DNA from: Hyaloscypha bicolor E
Taxonomy: Eukaryota; Ascomycota; Leotiomycetes; Helotiales; Hyaloscyphaceae
DNA: 64,000 bases
Assembly: GCF_002865645.1 (NCBI RefSeq)
Contig: NW_020194667.1
Location: 1,263,762 to 1,327,761 of the forward strand
Direction of reading: 5' to 3'
Position numbers and translations under genes: made by a program. Under the pieces are notes generated by a model that worked only from the letters and a program-made list of their open reading frames with translations, was not told the DNA's origin and searched no databases. Below are positions 46,948 through 58,336 of this stretch, piece after piece (the stretch's first letter is position 1; each line of letters starts with the position of its first letter).

Positions 46948-48087
46948 GGTGGGCAACGGCGGTGGGTTTGCGAATTTGAAAAGGAGTCACGCAGCTGCGT
47001 AAGAACGTACAAACGGATTTGATAAATTCAAGTAGAGAAATGAGGATGCTTCTTGATTTATACTTGTTTGGTCGCATGAGATCAACAGTCATGACCCTAG
47101 TCACTATATCTTGATCGACAGACCCAGTCGAGCCCTCGCACCCAAATGAAATGGCGGTTTCTGAATGGACATGACGCAAGCAAGTCTTCTAGAAAGGCCA
47201 AAGAAGCCGTCTTGCAGCGGCTCGTTATCAAAGCCAAGGTCTCTTTCCCCTCTTTTACGTCGCAAAAATGAGGTAGCAGTTGGGGAAACTGTGCTCCGAG
47301 ATCACAGCACGTTTGGTATCGCAAAACCGAGCTGGATGCGTGAATTAGACTGGATGAATCCTTGAAGTCGACCTACTTAGCGGCGGGCAAGATAATTGAA
47401 TATGGAAGGAGACAAGGCGATGAAGACATTGGCAGCTTGGTAATTCTTGGGATGCATGGAGTTTGTCTCGGCAAAGATTACCAACATCCTCCTGGGTCGG
47501 TACCTTGGTGGAAAAAGGAATACATTTGCACAAGTGGCACTAACCTCCGAACAATTGGCTGGAACCTTGAAAGAGTATCAATCTTGACAGATAATTCCGG
47601 GGAAAGAAGAAATATTTAAGAGAATGGTAGAAATTGATGCAGAGACGGCGGGGAGGAAATGCCAAGAAGCCAAGGCGAAAGGCGGTAACATCAAGACCAC
47701 ACTGCCTCCCTTGGCAAGCTGAACGTGATTCGATACGCTTGCCATCAATCACACAAGATTTTTCGTAATAACTTCTCAATTGAAACCCTTATGATAGAAA
47801 GAAGATTACTGCGTGCCTCTGCAGGATAGCTGCTGACGGGCTAAGAAGCTTGTATAACCAAGCCAACAACACGAATATAAGCGGAAATTTGCGGAGAGTG
47901 TGACTTTGACTTCCCTTTGATGAAGATCCGAGACTATCGAGTATTAGGAAGTTCCCTAAATATTCATTCCAGGCAAACCTGCGCCTAGCCTTTATGTATT
48001 ATATGCTGGTGCGCCAAAGACGAACTTGTCATCAAAATCCAAACACCATCGCTATGCAATTACTCCAGGCATATGATGCTCAGACAG
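46948..48087. other. Upstream region of the permease, tail-side of CFD1
   Basis: A 1.1-kb gap without a recognisable gene. Small frames on both strands lack motifs. It contains GATAG/GATAA elements near 47588, 47791 and 47824, compatible with GATA-factor control of the permease. No other structure is noted. Confidence 0.4.
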
Positions 48088-49072
48088 TTATGCCTTCTGT
48101 GCTTCTGTGCTTCTTGCCTCTGCCACCCCAATGACCTTTTGGGTGATGTCCCCAAAGAACCGGGACAGCGAGCACTCTCTATACTTATTAGCAAGCGTCT
48201 CGGGGTCCTTAGTGCTTGCGGAGGTGGAGGCATCGCCGCTCTCTCGAGGTCCAAAGTTCTCGCCATTAATCACTGTCCCAACAGGATAAACTGGCGTCCT
48301 CCCTGCCTCCAACAACATCACGAACTGCGGGTCAATCGGTATCCTTCCCAAGAACCCGACCTCAAACTCTATGGCCATGGCTTCACCACCGCCTCTGCTA
48401 AATATGTCTGTGCATTCTGAGCAGTTTGGACAGACAAAGCCGCTCATGTTCTCTACCACCCCGATAACATATATGCCAGTCTTTTTGCAGAAATTCAACT
48501 CCTTCTTCACATCGGCTGTGGCAACCGCCTGTGGTGTTGTGACTACCACGGCTCCAGCGACTTGCCCTGGATATGCGGTCTTAAGGAGCGTTTCTGCGAG
48601 GGATATGTGTTCGTCTGATGTTCCTGGCGGGGTATCAATGAGGAGGTAATCGATTTCTCCCCAAAGCACGTCTGAGAGGAATTGGCGCACCATAGCAGTC
48701 TTTTTCGGACCGCGCCATACCACAGCATCACCTCTCTCTCGCAAAAGAAATCCCAAGCTCATGCATGACAGTGCGCCTATGCCAGCTTCTGGGCTCGCAG
48801 AATGTACTGGCACTGGCACCCATCCTCCTGGAGCTTGTTGAACTCTCGAGGACTCGATGCCAAAAAGACGTGGTATTGACGGTCCAGTGAGGTCTATATC
48901 GAGTATTCCGACCGAATGACCAGCTAGGGAGAGGGATAGAGCCAGTTGAGTTGTGACGGAGGATTTCCCTACGCCACCTTTGCCAGAGAGGACCTATGGC
49001 GTGTTAGTTGGACTGCGGAGAGTTTCCGAGAAGGCTTACAAGAACAATGTGTTTGACTTTATCTAGAGACAT
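48088..49072 (-). CDS. cfd1: Cytosolic Fe-S cluster assembly ATPase CFD1 (Mrp/NBP35 family)
   Basis: Two exons, 49072-49040 and 48993-48088, with a 46-nt intron, give 312 aa. The short first exon encodes '[11 protein letters not shown]', and exon 2 opens with '[12 protein letters not shown]', the deviant Walker A P-loop (residues 15-23). Switch/Walker B '[10 protein letters not shown]' is at 131-140, and '[14 protein letters not shown]' supplies the conserved CxxC (199-202) that binds the bridging 4Fe-4S cluster. There is no N-terminal ferredoxin-like Cys motif, so this is CFD1 rather than NBP35. With NBP35 it forms the scaffold complex that builds 4Fe-4S clusters for cytosolic and nuclear proteins; the gene is essential in yeast. 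It is divergent from the 49344 gene with 271 bp between starts. It looks intact. Confidence 0.95.
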
Positions 49073-49343
49073 CTTGACTCTTCGTCAAACACTCAATCTT
49101 CTGTGTCGTGTAGTTGTCGCATTGTAAAGTCGATGTAATGAAGAAGAAATCCTTATCGATTAGCAATCCGCGGAACAAATCCGGACAAACAGGCCAAACA
49201 CTGACGCGCTTTGTTCCCGACATCCGCCAAGGTGCCCAGACCTGCTCATCAGACAACTGTGAATATTGACATTGTGTCTCTTGAAAATAAGCACGCCAGT
49301 TTACTCGCATATCATATCAATATGAGAGCCCCTGCTCATTTTT
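49073..49343. promoter_or_regulatory. Shared bidirectional promoter, CFD1 and trafficking-motif gene
   Basis: The two starts face away from each other across 271 bp, so promoters must overlap. Composition is mixed; no clear TATA box is seen on either side. Both genes look like housekeeping genes. Confidence 0.6.
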
Positions 49344-51965
49344 ATGGCAATGGACGACCCTTGGGGCTCGCCGTGGGCAGACGAAACACAAACTCCACAC
49401 CCTATTAAGCTGAAGGAGAACGGCTTCGCATTCAAGCCGACAACCCCAGTCAAGGCAGCAAGCTTGGCTTTGGAGCAGAAGACGAGTTCTCCTTGGGACG
49501 ATCCAGACGATGATGGGTTTGGAGACTGGGCTGTCGGAACGCCGGAGAAGAAGGAAAAGGGCCTGGGACTCGACGGGGCAGATGATGGGTGGACGAGTAA
49601 TGTTGGGGATGGGCCCGGATATCGCTTTACAATCGAGGGCTCGCACGCGCTGTCAGGCTCGTTGAACAATGATGCTGCAATATCTGATGATCGCACGCCG
49701 AATCTGGGGCTGAGTCTACTTCCGAAGCCTTTAGGCATCCTGCGGCAGCCCTCACCAGATCCTTGGGCCATGGACACAAACCAGGAAGACGAGCTCGCAG
49801 AGACCCTTCCTGTAACAGCCGATAGACATGATAAGGGGGCCATCGCTGTGGAACCTATGCTGGATTTGAGCCATGATGAGGAGATAACCCAGGTTGTGTC
49901 TCCCGTGGTTGTGGAGGATGGAATGCTGGCTGGGACGATTGGAATTGAAGATAGCCTAACTACGACTAATGGTGCAAATGTCATTGCGGAGGAGTCGAGT
50001 AGAAGCAACGGGGGGAGTGTCGAAACTCTGACGCCCATTGAGGTTCACGAGCAGGATGGAGACATTCAAGTGGCCCAACATGTACCCTCAAGACCGTCAT
50101 CCTCTCCGTCAGAGCACAGTCGCCATGATGACACGACACAAGACTCGCCGCGCACATCTCTTGACGAGGAACCAAAACGTCCTTCTGTGGCAAGGAAAGT
50201 GTCCACGAAAATTCAGGAACTGGTGGAGCACTTTGATGGTCTTGCTAAACAAGAGGAGGTCGCCGTGCCAATCGTGGGTAGAATTGGCAGTCCGGCCCGG
50301 CAGACGGAAGATGTGAGAGATGTTGAAGAAGACGAAGAGGAGATGGATGAATTTGGGGATTTTGAGAATGTGCAATCCGAGACCGTTGAACCGATGGACG
50401 AAAGGAGAGCAGATCCTCCACCGAAGTCGCCTATTCAGGAAGACTCTAAGGTTAATGCTCGTGAACCAGAGGCTACCCATGAAGTGTCCCAAGCTCGGGT
50501 CGTACCAAAGGATCTTGGGCCCGTCGAATTTACCGTCGACGCAACTGCCCTTGATCGAATATACTCTCACACGGAAGCAAAGCCTCCCCCAGAGAAAGTC
50601 TTCATTCCAGACGTTGCCTCTCATGATTCATTCTCTTCTACTGAGGAACGGAAAACTTGGTACAGAATCTCAAGATATGGGACGATGCGGAAATACAACA
50701 CCGGAGACGATGAGAACTACGTACGGGTGAACTGGACGCAATCTCAAGTTCGTGCAGAGACATTGAAAACTGTGGCCCGATGGATAGAAGAAGACCGAAT
50801 CAGTGGCCGGGTGGTCCTAGGTGGTGCCAGCAAAGGGAGCTCTATCTTTGGCTGGAATGACTCCAAAGCTGCACCTGTACCACTCGCTGCAGCATTTGCT
50901 ATCAATAATGGCAAGCAAAAAGCTGTGCCAGCAGCAATTGAGCCGGTTGTGGAGATCCCCAGAGAGTGGCCTAAAGGCCTTGTTCGAACTCGGTCAACGT
51001 CCAGAAGTCCCTCGCTATCAAAAGCAAGGAGAAAGAGCTCGACTAAATCCATCACGACTGAAGATGCAAAGCCACAATTGTCCGTTGCAAATTTTGGGTG
51101 GAATGCCGCCCCTCCGAGCATGCAAGATTCAAAACCACAATCGCCAGTGCACAAGAAGAATCCCTCCTGTTCGAGTTCCGGCGCTCCACTGGCAGCAGGC
51201 AAGATAGCCCCAGCTCCAATACCAACTGCTAGTCGAGTTTCTTCTCCACTCGCAGAACCTACGAAAAGAGATATAGCAATGAATGGAACACCTCCCCGCT
51301 CGCATTCCATTGCTAATACTAGCATATCGATCCCACCATTTCTCAATACTTCAAATATTACCAACGACGATGGTGATTGGGGTGAATTGGTTTCTTCGCC
51401 GTCAACCAGCGTTACACCAGCTATTCCATCACCATCACCATCAAAATCACTTCACAAAACAACAGGAAACCTGGGCTCGGCATTCCCACGAACAGCTCCA
51501 ACACTAGAGCCAACGAGCGTACACTTTCAACCGCTCAAACTAGAGCAAACAGTTGATAGGGCCAGCAATTTTAACGAAAGTTTATCACTCCCAACTACGA
51601 ATTCTATGACCATTAACACCACAAACACATTTGGTCAAAATGGCTTCACAACATCCAGCAACCATTACATGGGAACTGCCTTCAGTCCAAATGCACAAAC
51701 AGTTCGTCAACCTGCGACAGCTGTAAGTGTTGATCCATGGGCATCCGCAGATTTCTCTTTCTTCGAGAGTAGCACGGCCGGTGTCTCGAAGGCACCTAAT
51801 GCTCCGATACCGAAGTCCATGCCGAAGTCTGTTACTTTTAGCACTCCTGCTGTGACGTCGATCCCTCCGCAGAACCCGAAGTCAAGAGAGGAGATCGAGC
51901 AAGATCGAATAGTGCAAAGTGTCGTTAAGGGGCTACCGGACTTGTCATATATGCTGAGGAAATAG
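49344..51965 (+). CDS. Conserved fungal protein with DPW and FGDF/FGDW motifs (possible AP-adaptor accessory protein)
   Basis: A single 873-aa open frame starts ATG GCA ATG GAC. Most of it is disordered, rich in Ser, Pro and acidic residues. Short linear motifs recur: DPW at residues 5-7, 'SPWDDPDDDGFGDW' at 49-62, a further DPWAMD near residue 138, an acidic 'EMDEFGDFENV' near 333-343, and DPWASADF near 800. DPW binds the AP-2 alpha appendage, and FGDF-like acidic motifs bind gamma-ear domains of AP-1 and GGA. A folded-looking block lies at about 400-515 ('VEFTVDATALDRIYSH', 'WYRISRYGTMRKYNTGDDEN', 'VNWTQSQVRAETLKTVARW') and appears to be the conserved core. The pattern resembles aftiphilin/Laa2-type clathrin accessory proteins. 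That role is inferred from motifs only; I do not recognise the family by name. The C-terminus is basic and ends 'LPDLSYMLRK'. Confidence 0.85.
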   Translation: MAMDDPWGSPWADETQTPHPIKLKENGFAFKPTTPVKAASLALEQKTSSPWDDPDDDGFGDWAVGTPEKKEKGLGLDGADDGWTSNVGDGPGYRFTIEGSHALSGSLNNDAAISDDRTPNLGLSLLPKPLGILRQPSPDPWAMDTNQEDELAETLPVTADRHDKGAIAVEPMLDLSHDEEITQVVSPVVVEDGMLAGTIGIEDSLTTTNGANVIAEESSRSNGGSVETLTPIEVHEQDGDIQVAQHVPSRPSSSPSEHSRHDDTTQDSPRTSLDEEPKRPSVARKVSTKIQELVEHFDGLAKQEEVAVPIVGRIGSPARQTEDVRDVEEDEEEMDEFGDFENVQSETVEPMDERRADPPPKSPIQEDSKVNAREPEATHEVSQARVVPKDLGPVEFTVDATALDRIYSHTEAKPPPEKVFIPDVASHDSFSSTEERKTWYRISRYGTMRKYNTGDDENYVRVNWTQSQVRAETLKTVARWIEEDRISGRVVLGGASKGSSIFGWNDSKAAPVPLAAAFAINNGKQKAVPAAIEPVVEIPREWPKGLVRTRSTSRSPSLSKARRKSSTKSITTEDAKPQLSVANFGWNAAPPSMQDSKPQSPVHKKNPSCSSSGAPLAAGKIAPAPIPTASRVSSPLAEPTKRDIAMNGTPPRSHSIANTSISIPPFLNTSNITNDDGDWGELVSSPSTSVTPAIPSPSPSKSLHKTTGNLGSAFPRTAPTLEPTSVHFQPLKLEQTVDRASNFNESLSLPTTNSMTINTTNTFGQNGFTTSSNHYMGTAFSPNAQTVRQPATAVSVDPWASADFSFFESSTAGVSKAPNAPIPKSMPKSVTFSTPAVTSIPPQNPKSREEIEQDRIVQSVVKGLPDLSYMLRK

Positions 51966-52320
51966 CCCTAGGAGGGAGGTTGCTAGGTACGGGGAGTTTC
52001 AAAGGAGCATATACATGAGGTTGGGTTGTCCACATGCATTTCTAGCGCGGGAGTATATTTTAATGGGACAGACCCAAATATTGTAGACAAGCGGCATTGG
52101 TAATCGGCGTTGGTTCGGATGGTATGTACTCTATTGATCTACTTCTTCATGACAGTCATTTACTTTCTGAATCTATCTACACGTTACCATGCACGAATTG
52201 CCTGTTTATTACGCCCGTACAAGTGCAAGTGCTTGGATCTCCGCACACTTCGAAATGTTGGGGGTTCAAAACTATCTTCTCTCCTCTACCTCTAGTTCAG
52301 ACCCCTCCATCACTTGGTTC
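51966..52320. other. 3' flank between two convergent genes
   Basis: Likely holds the terminators of the 49344 gene and the GNAT relic. No coding sequence is supported. Confidence 0.35.
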
Positions 52321-53040
52321 TCACTGCGCCTTGACCCCTCCATCCTGCTCGAAGGCTAGGACAGAAAGATCCATTTTATCATCTTCACCATCCAGCTGTA
52401 TAGAAATATCGCCAACGAGCTTGCGGCCAAGCTTCAAGTAAAGCTTCGTTCCCGAGGAACTTCCAATCACAACACCAACCTTCTCATTTCGCTTGCCATT
52501 TCTATCCCGCATCTCACAAGATTGCTCGCGGCCCCGCGATGTTGATATTCCGGATGTGTACCAAGCAAGAGCAGCTCGATATTTCTTCCCCCGTAAACTT
52601 CGTCAAAGAACTCTTTCCTGGCCTTCGCCAATGCTTCTCGCTGGGCTGTGGTGTGTGTTGAATGTCCAATGCCTGCCTGGTTCTGGCCTCTGCTCATAAT
52701 CTGAGGCTGACTACATTTGTGCTGGGGGCTTGGGAATTTGTCAATATATTTTCTCAGATTAAGATCTCAGGCAGCTCACCAGAATCAATGCCCCGAGCAG
52801 CATAAGCTACCGGCGCCACAATTGTGTGGTCTTCGTTTGTCTTCGAACATGCCACCATTATCGAATATATTTCTGGCTCTACAAAATAAACTCAAACCTC
52901 TCTTTCGTCGAGGTGCTTCAGACTTCAGGAAATTCCCTTCGGTTTGGGAAAGGGTAACCCATATTCGGATCGTCATGGAACGTAGAATAATCTCCGTAAT
53001 AGCCTCCAAGTCATCGAGAGTTACTTTGACGGATATTCAT
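52321..53040 (-). pseudogene. GNAT N-acetyltransferase, frameshifted
   Basis: Minus-strand pieces make up a fungal GNAT-fold acetyltransferase. The N-terminal part reads 'VKVTLDDLEAITEIILRS', then in another frame 'FHDDPNMGYPFPNRREF', then 'FVEPEIYSIMVA' and 'NEDHTIVAPVAYAARGIDSG', followed by a probable intron. Next come 'AQREALAKARKEFFDEVYGG' and 'IELLLLGTHPEYQHRGAASN', whose Q-x-x-G-A/R motif is the acetyl-CoA pyrophosphate loop. After another shift come 'VVIGSSSGTKLYLKLGRKLV' and 'DISIQLDGEDDKMDLS', ending at 52321. At least three frame changes plus TGA/TAG stops rule out an intact product. Confidence 0.75.
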
Positions 53041-53907
53041 CTTGTTTTTGTCCGGGTTTAGAATTGACACACTTTTGAGAGGGTTCATGAGTTGAGGGCT
53101 CAATACACAAAAGTATATCTCAGCAATCTGACCTTCCCTTTTTGGCGTAGCACGTCAGCAAAGGAGTCATAGGGCGCGGCTCTAATCCATTGAGCCTCGG
53201 AGACATTATGTGGACCCGTCTTGATAGAATGCCCGTTGGCTAGAAGTGAAATTGCTTTCTCGAGGCTAGATCAAAGCCTCAGTCTTGTTGATTATTTCAG
53301 GGGTACTCTCGTTAGCGTTGCGCTGTGTGCAGTGTGCGTTCGGGCTGTGCCGAGCCTGAGCCCCCTTTTCTAGTTGTCAGCTTTGAGTAATGCATCCTTG
53401 ACCATTGATTCGCTACACCGGGACATCAGAGCGCCAAGTACGAGAAAACACGTGCTAATTCATTGACATTCCGAGTTTCGAAATTGGGGCTGGAACTCCA
53501 AATATATTTTCGCAGGGGATTTTGTTCCGCGGGGTCCATTCAGAGCATCGAACTCTGGAAATTAATATGTTAGTCAGGTACCATTTTTACGATGGGCCTA
53601 TCATAAAGAGGAATTCTTGGCGTGATGTGCATCTCGCGGTGTCAGGTGAAAGTTTTTGTTCAGGCAGTGCTCGTCTCAAGTGGATTTCCTTACAAGCCCG
53701 TCGTCTTTCTTCACTCTATATAATGTTGCCTACCAGTGCGAACATATATTCTTCACTTCAAGTCCATCACCAAGCAAATAGTCGGAAAATCGCCCCCCTC
53801 TCGATCAATTCAAACTTTCACAGCTAGCTTTTCTCAAAGTCCCGTTCCTAATTTTATAATTACTACCCACTGCATTTACCTCGTTTTGCTGAGGGCTCAT
53901 AGCAACA
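53041..53907. other. Intergenic, upstream region of the RTA1-like gene
   Basis: No gene recognised. TATATAA at about 53717-53723 precedes the ATG at 53908 by about 190 bp and may be a core promoter element. Confidence 0.4.
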
Positions 53908-55393
53908 ATGTTGCTAATACGCTTCACTCTCCTAGCTGCGGTCCTCGAGACAGGAGCCTTTGCCCTCGCAATCAGCACGGCCTTCTCGGCGCCAACTCCC
54001 ACTCTCGCTCCAAGAGATACAGCCACTGGTACCACCACATCAGCAATCGAGTTCATGACAACAAATTACATAACCATTCCTGGCATAACGAACGACCACG
54101 TCACACTCTCACCTCAAACAATCAGCATCGCAGTCCCAACGTGCATCCAAACAATCACACCTGACAAGAATGGCTACGTACCACCTGGGACCTGTCACGC
54201 GCTGTACAACTACTATCCAAGTTTCACAGCTGCGTTGGCATTTTCAATTATCTTTGGGATGTTGACGATTGCTCACATCGCTCAAGCTGCGCTCTTCAAG
54301 ACGGTAGCTTCTTCATTACACGTATTGAACATCGAATCAAGCTAACGCCGAGAGAAGAAATTCTGCTGGGTTATAATCATGGCTAGTATTTGGGAGACGA
54401 TATCATTTACTGCACGGGCAATATCAACTCGCAATCAACAGAATGAATGGATCGAGCTTATTTCCGAGCTTTTCGTCCTGCTTGCCCCTCTCTGTAATTC
54501 CCTCTTCCTACGTATCGCCGTCGAACAGCAAGCTGACTGATGATAGGGGTCAACGCCTTTGCATACATGCTTCTCGCCCGAATGATCCACTTCTACCTTC
54601 CCATCCATTCAATTTTCTCGATCCCCGCCTCCGTCCTCGCAATCGCGTTCGTGACACTCGACTTCATCTCCTTCGTCATCCAACTCATCGGCGGCAGCTA
54701 CGCCGGTCCCACAGCGCCTATGACTCAACAGCTCAAAGGAGTACATATCTATATGGGAGGTATCGGCCTCCAGCAATTGTTCATCTTCCTTTTTTTGGCG
54801 CTGGGAGTGAAGTTTCATCGCGAGATGTTCTGGTTAGAGAGGGTGGGGAGCGCGAAGGAGGGGTGGAAGGGTCTGCTTTTTACGCTTTATGGGAGTTTGG
54901 GATTCATAACCGTGAGTTTTCCTCCCCTCCCTCTCCAAAGCTATCACAAGATATTGATTGGATGCAGATCCGTATCTTCTTCCGTCTCATCGAGTTCTCC
55001 GGCGGCAAGACATCTTCCAACCCTCTTCCATACCACGAAGTATATTTCTACGTCTTAGAAGCAGTACCGATGTGCCTTGCAATCCTGTGCTACAATGTTA
55101 CGCATCCGGGAACCGTTCTTCAAGGTCCAGAAGCTAGGTTGCCGACTATTAGGTCGTTGGTTTTCAAGAAGAGGAGGGGGAGGAAACAGCAAATAGGTTC
55201 TGGGGATAAAGGTGGAGTGGAGATGGGAAGTAATTATGTTGAGCTTGGGGAGGAGTCGATTAGTATACATGTGGAGCTTGAGGGAAAGGATCCGAGAGAG
55301 GGAAAGGATCCGAGAGAGGGAAAGGATCCGAGAGAGGGAAAGGATCCGAGAGAGGGAAGGAACTCTTTTAGAGAGAGGTTCGGATTGTGGTAA
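53908..55393 (+). CDS. RTA1-like seven-helix membrane protein
   Basis: Four exons, 53908-54303, 54355-54493, 54547-54911 and 54968-55393, join in phase to 441 aa. Introns are 51, 53 and 56 nt, the first with a GCTAAC branch site. The N-terminus is a signal peptide (residues 1 to about 20, 'LLAAVLETGAFALA'). An outside segment with two Cys follows, then 'YNYYPSFTAALAFSIIFGML', the usual opening of RTA1 helix 1. Further helices include 'WVIIMASIWETISFTARAIS', 'NAFAYMLLARMIHFYLP', 'FVTLDFISFVIQLIGGSYAG' and 'FFRLIEFSGG' through 'YNVTHPG', the family's closing signature. The family (RTA1, RSB1 in yeast) is tied to 7-aminocholesterol resistance and sphingoid-base export; this member's substrate is unknown. 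The cytosolic tail carries four exact GKDPRE repeats. It looks intact. Confidence 0.92.
55283..55354 (+). repeat. 18-bp in-frame minisatellite (GKDPRE x4)
   Basis: Four identical 18-bp units GGAAAGGATCCGAGAGAG lie in the last exon of the RTA1-like gene. Each adds the hexapeptide GKDPRE to the charged tail without breaking the frame. Copy number may vary between strains. Confidence 0.95.
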
Positions 55394-56477
55394 TTCGAGG
55401 CTTTAGCGTTAGGGAAAGGCTTAATAACATCGTCTATGGATTGGGACTTACCTAGTAGAGTGTTCTCTTCTCTTCTCGAAAAAAATTGGTTGTATTTTGA
55501 GTTGAATTACTATTAGCTAACTTCCCAGACATGCGATTCAAGCCAACCCTATTTCCTTTTAACTTTATATCGAACAGGCTCGGCAATAATCCAGTTTTAA
55601 TAATATTAATACGGTATTAATAAGGTATTACTGGTATTAATACCTAAGTAATTTTCGAACTTCAAATACTCTTTATTATTAATAAAACTAATTTAAAGGC
55701 TTAAATATTAAAAAGAAAAATATATTATTTTATTATTTAAAGTATTTTTTATAAAACGTTTTATAATTTATAATTTTTAATATTTTTAAGCTTATTAAAA
55801 TTTAAGTAATATATTATAATATATATATTTTTTTTAAATAAGTTTATTTTCGAGCTTTATAAAAGCTAATAATTTATTTTATTTTTTATTATATTTCTCG
55901 GATTTCTAATATTTTATATATAAATATTATATATTAAAAATAAAAGCTTTTTAAAATATAATTTAAAAGAGTTTATTATTATTATTTATATAATTTCAAG
56001 CAAGTATTATTTTTTATATAATTTATTTAATATTAAAGCTAAATATTATTCTAGATCTTTATTTTAACTAATTTATTAAATTTTAAATTTTAGTTTATTT
56101 TTTATTAGCTTAATTATTATAACTCGTTTAATATTATATTATATTTAATATTTTTTAATATTACTAGAAGTAATTTTAAGTTTATTTAATTTAATAAAGA
56201 GTTTTAAGAATTCTTTTATAATTTCTTTATATAAAAAACTAAATATATTTTTATAATTTCCAATAGCTTTAAAAGAAATAAGTAATTATATATTTTTAGA
56301 ATCTCGAAAGAGTTTTTTATTTAATTTCTTAGCTTTTGGCTTAAATAATTAAATTTCTAGTATTTTATAATAATTTATTATTAGTATAACTATTACTTTA
56401 GAAGTTATATACTTAATTACAAGATTTAAAAATAATAAAATATAAGATATAAAATATAATTATATAATTTTATATTT
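55394..56477. other. Gene-island edge and AT-rich relic
   Basis: Up to about 55560 the sequence has gene-island composition. From 55600 it is strongly AT-rich with TATTAATA repeats near 55597-55645 and no recognisable frame. It is probably a decayed repeat flanking the Copia block. Confidence 0.4.
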
Positions 56478-56659
56478 TATTATTAGTTTACTAATAATAT
56501 ATAATACTATTATATAATATATATAAAATACTAGTATATTAAATTAATAAAATAGTTAATATTTAGAAATAAGAACTATAATATTATAATATTAATATGC
56601 GATTCCTAAATCTATTAAACCTAATAGAAACTAGCTACTAATTAAATTATTTATAAGAT

Positions 56660-56765
56660 ATAAAGTTATATAATTATATCTTATATTTTATATCCTATAT
56701 CTTATATTCTATATCTTATGTCCTATATCTTATATCCTATATCTTATATTCTATATCTTATATTT
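56660..56765. repeat. TATCTTATATCC-type minisatellite
   Basis: Tandem units of about 11-12 bp (CCTATATCTTATAT with variants), expanded from the 'CCCGTATCCCGTA' run present in the LTRs of the other Copia copies. Confidence 0.8.
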
Positions 56766-58228
56766 TATTATTTATATATTATTATATTTATATTAATTAA
56801 ATATTTAAAAGTATTTAATAACTTTAATTTTATTATAGAATTAATAGAATTCGATTTTTCTTTAATTTCTTTAATTTCTATAATTTCTTATTATTTATAT
56901 ATTTAGTAAAAGTATATTATATTAATTATTAGATATTTCTTTTAAGTAATATCTAATTTAATAAAATATTTATATAATAACTTCGAATTCATATAAATAA
57001 CTAATAATAGTTCTATTTCTATTATTTTATTAATTATAAATTTAATTAAAGTATTTATATTAAAACTAGAATACTTCTAATAATTTTCTTATATTTAATA
57101 AAGAACTAGTAAATAATAATAGTATATCTAGTTTTATTTATTAAATTTAAAATATATTAAATTTAAAAACAGAAATCTTTATTATTTATAAAAATAATTA
57201 AATATAAAAATACTTTTATTAATTTCACGAATTTTAGTTCTTTAATAATATTCTCAATTTACTATTAAATATATTTATTAAATACCTTTATATTAGTTTC
57301 CGAGAATTTAATAACTTAAATAATAATTAATAAATTATATAAAGCTTTTAATTAATAAATTAATATAATATATACTTTTCTAATATATTAGATAATATAT
57401 TAGTTCTTAATAGAAAGATCTTAATAAATAGTACTTTTATTATTTATAATAATAATAATAATATTCTTTATAAAAATAATTTAGAGGTTTTAATACTAGT
57501 ATTTTTATATAAAAGTAATTCTAGTAGTATTTATATAAATAATATCTTTATTAAACTTGAGATTATAATTAAAAGTAAAGTATTTATATTTCTTAACTAA
57601 GAATTTAGTTTTTAAAGTTTTAATTATTATACTTTTATAAAATTATTAGTTTTAATAAATAGAATATTATTAGTTTAAAAGCTAATAATTTTAAAAAATT
57701 ACTTATTATAAAAAAAGTAAGAGTTATAAATTAATTATTTTATAAAAAGCTTATTAATATAATAGAAATAATAAGTTTTAAACTAGTAGTTCCTAGCTTT
57801 TAATATATTATATAATAGTTTTATAATTTTTAAAATAGAATTATTTTTTTAGATTTAGCTCTTTAATAAGCTTATAAAATAAATTAATATAGAAATTATA
57901 ATTAAATAAAGTTATTAATTAGATATAAGCTTATAAAATATTATATAAATATAATTTTATAATATTTATTATTATAATAATAATAATATTAAAAATAATT
58001 TTCTAACTAATTTATTAAATAATAAATAATTATATTAATATTATATATTTTTTACTATTATTATAAACTTAAATAACTAGTTTTAACTTTTTAAGCTCTT
58101 TTTCTATATTCTTATTCTTGATTTTATTAATAAACCGAGAATTGAATTTTTTTTTAATATTTGAGATCTAGAAATAATCTTAAAAATAGTCTTTTTTAAA
58201 AGACTAGTAATTTTAATTTAATAAAAAT

Positions 58229-58336
58229 TCTTATATAAATTATTATCTTATATAAATTATTATCTTATATAAATTATTATCTTATATAAATTATTATCTT
58301 ATATAAATTATTATTTTATATAAATTATTATCTTAT
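58229..58336. repeat. 17-bp tandem repeat
   Basis: About six copies of TCTTATATAAATTATTA, located in the decayed integrase/reverse transcriptase junction of this Copia copy. The complete copy has a single unit at the equivalent place near 23288. Confidence 0.85.

Noticed and set aside
47165..47779. Several 60-85 codon frames between the permease and CFD1
   Set aside because: Overlapping on both strands, with no domain, no intron logic and no favourable composition.
49301..50038. 245-codon minus-strand frame and other long antisense frames under 49344-51965
   Set aside because: They mirror the codon composition of the 873-aa gene and have no motifs of their own.
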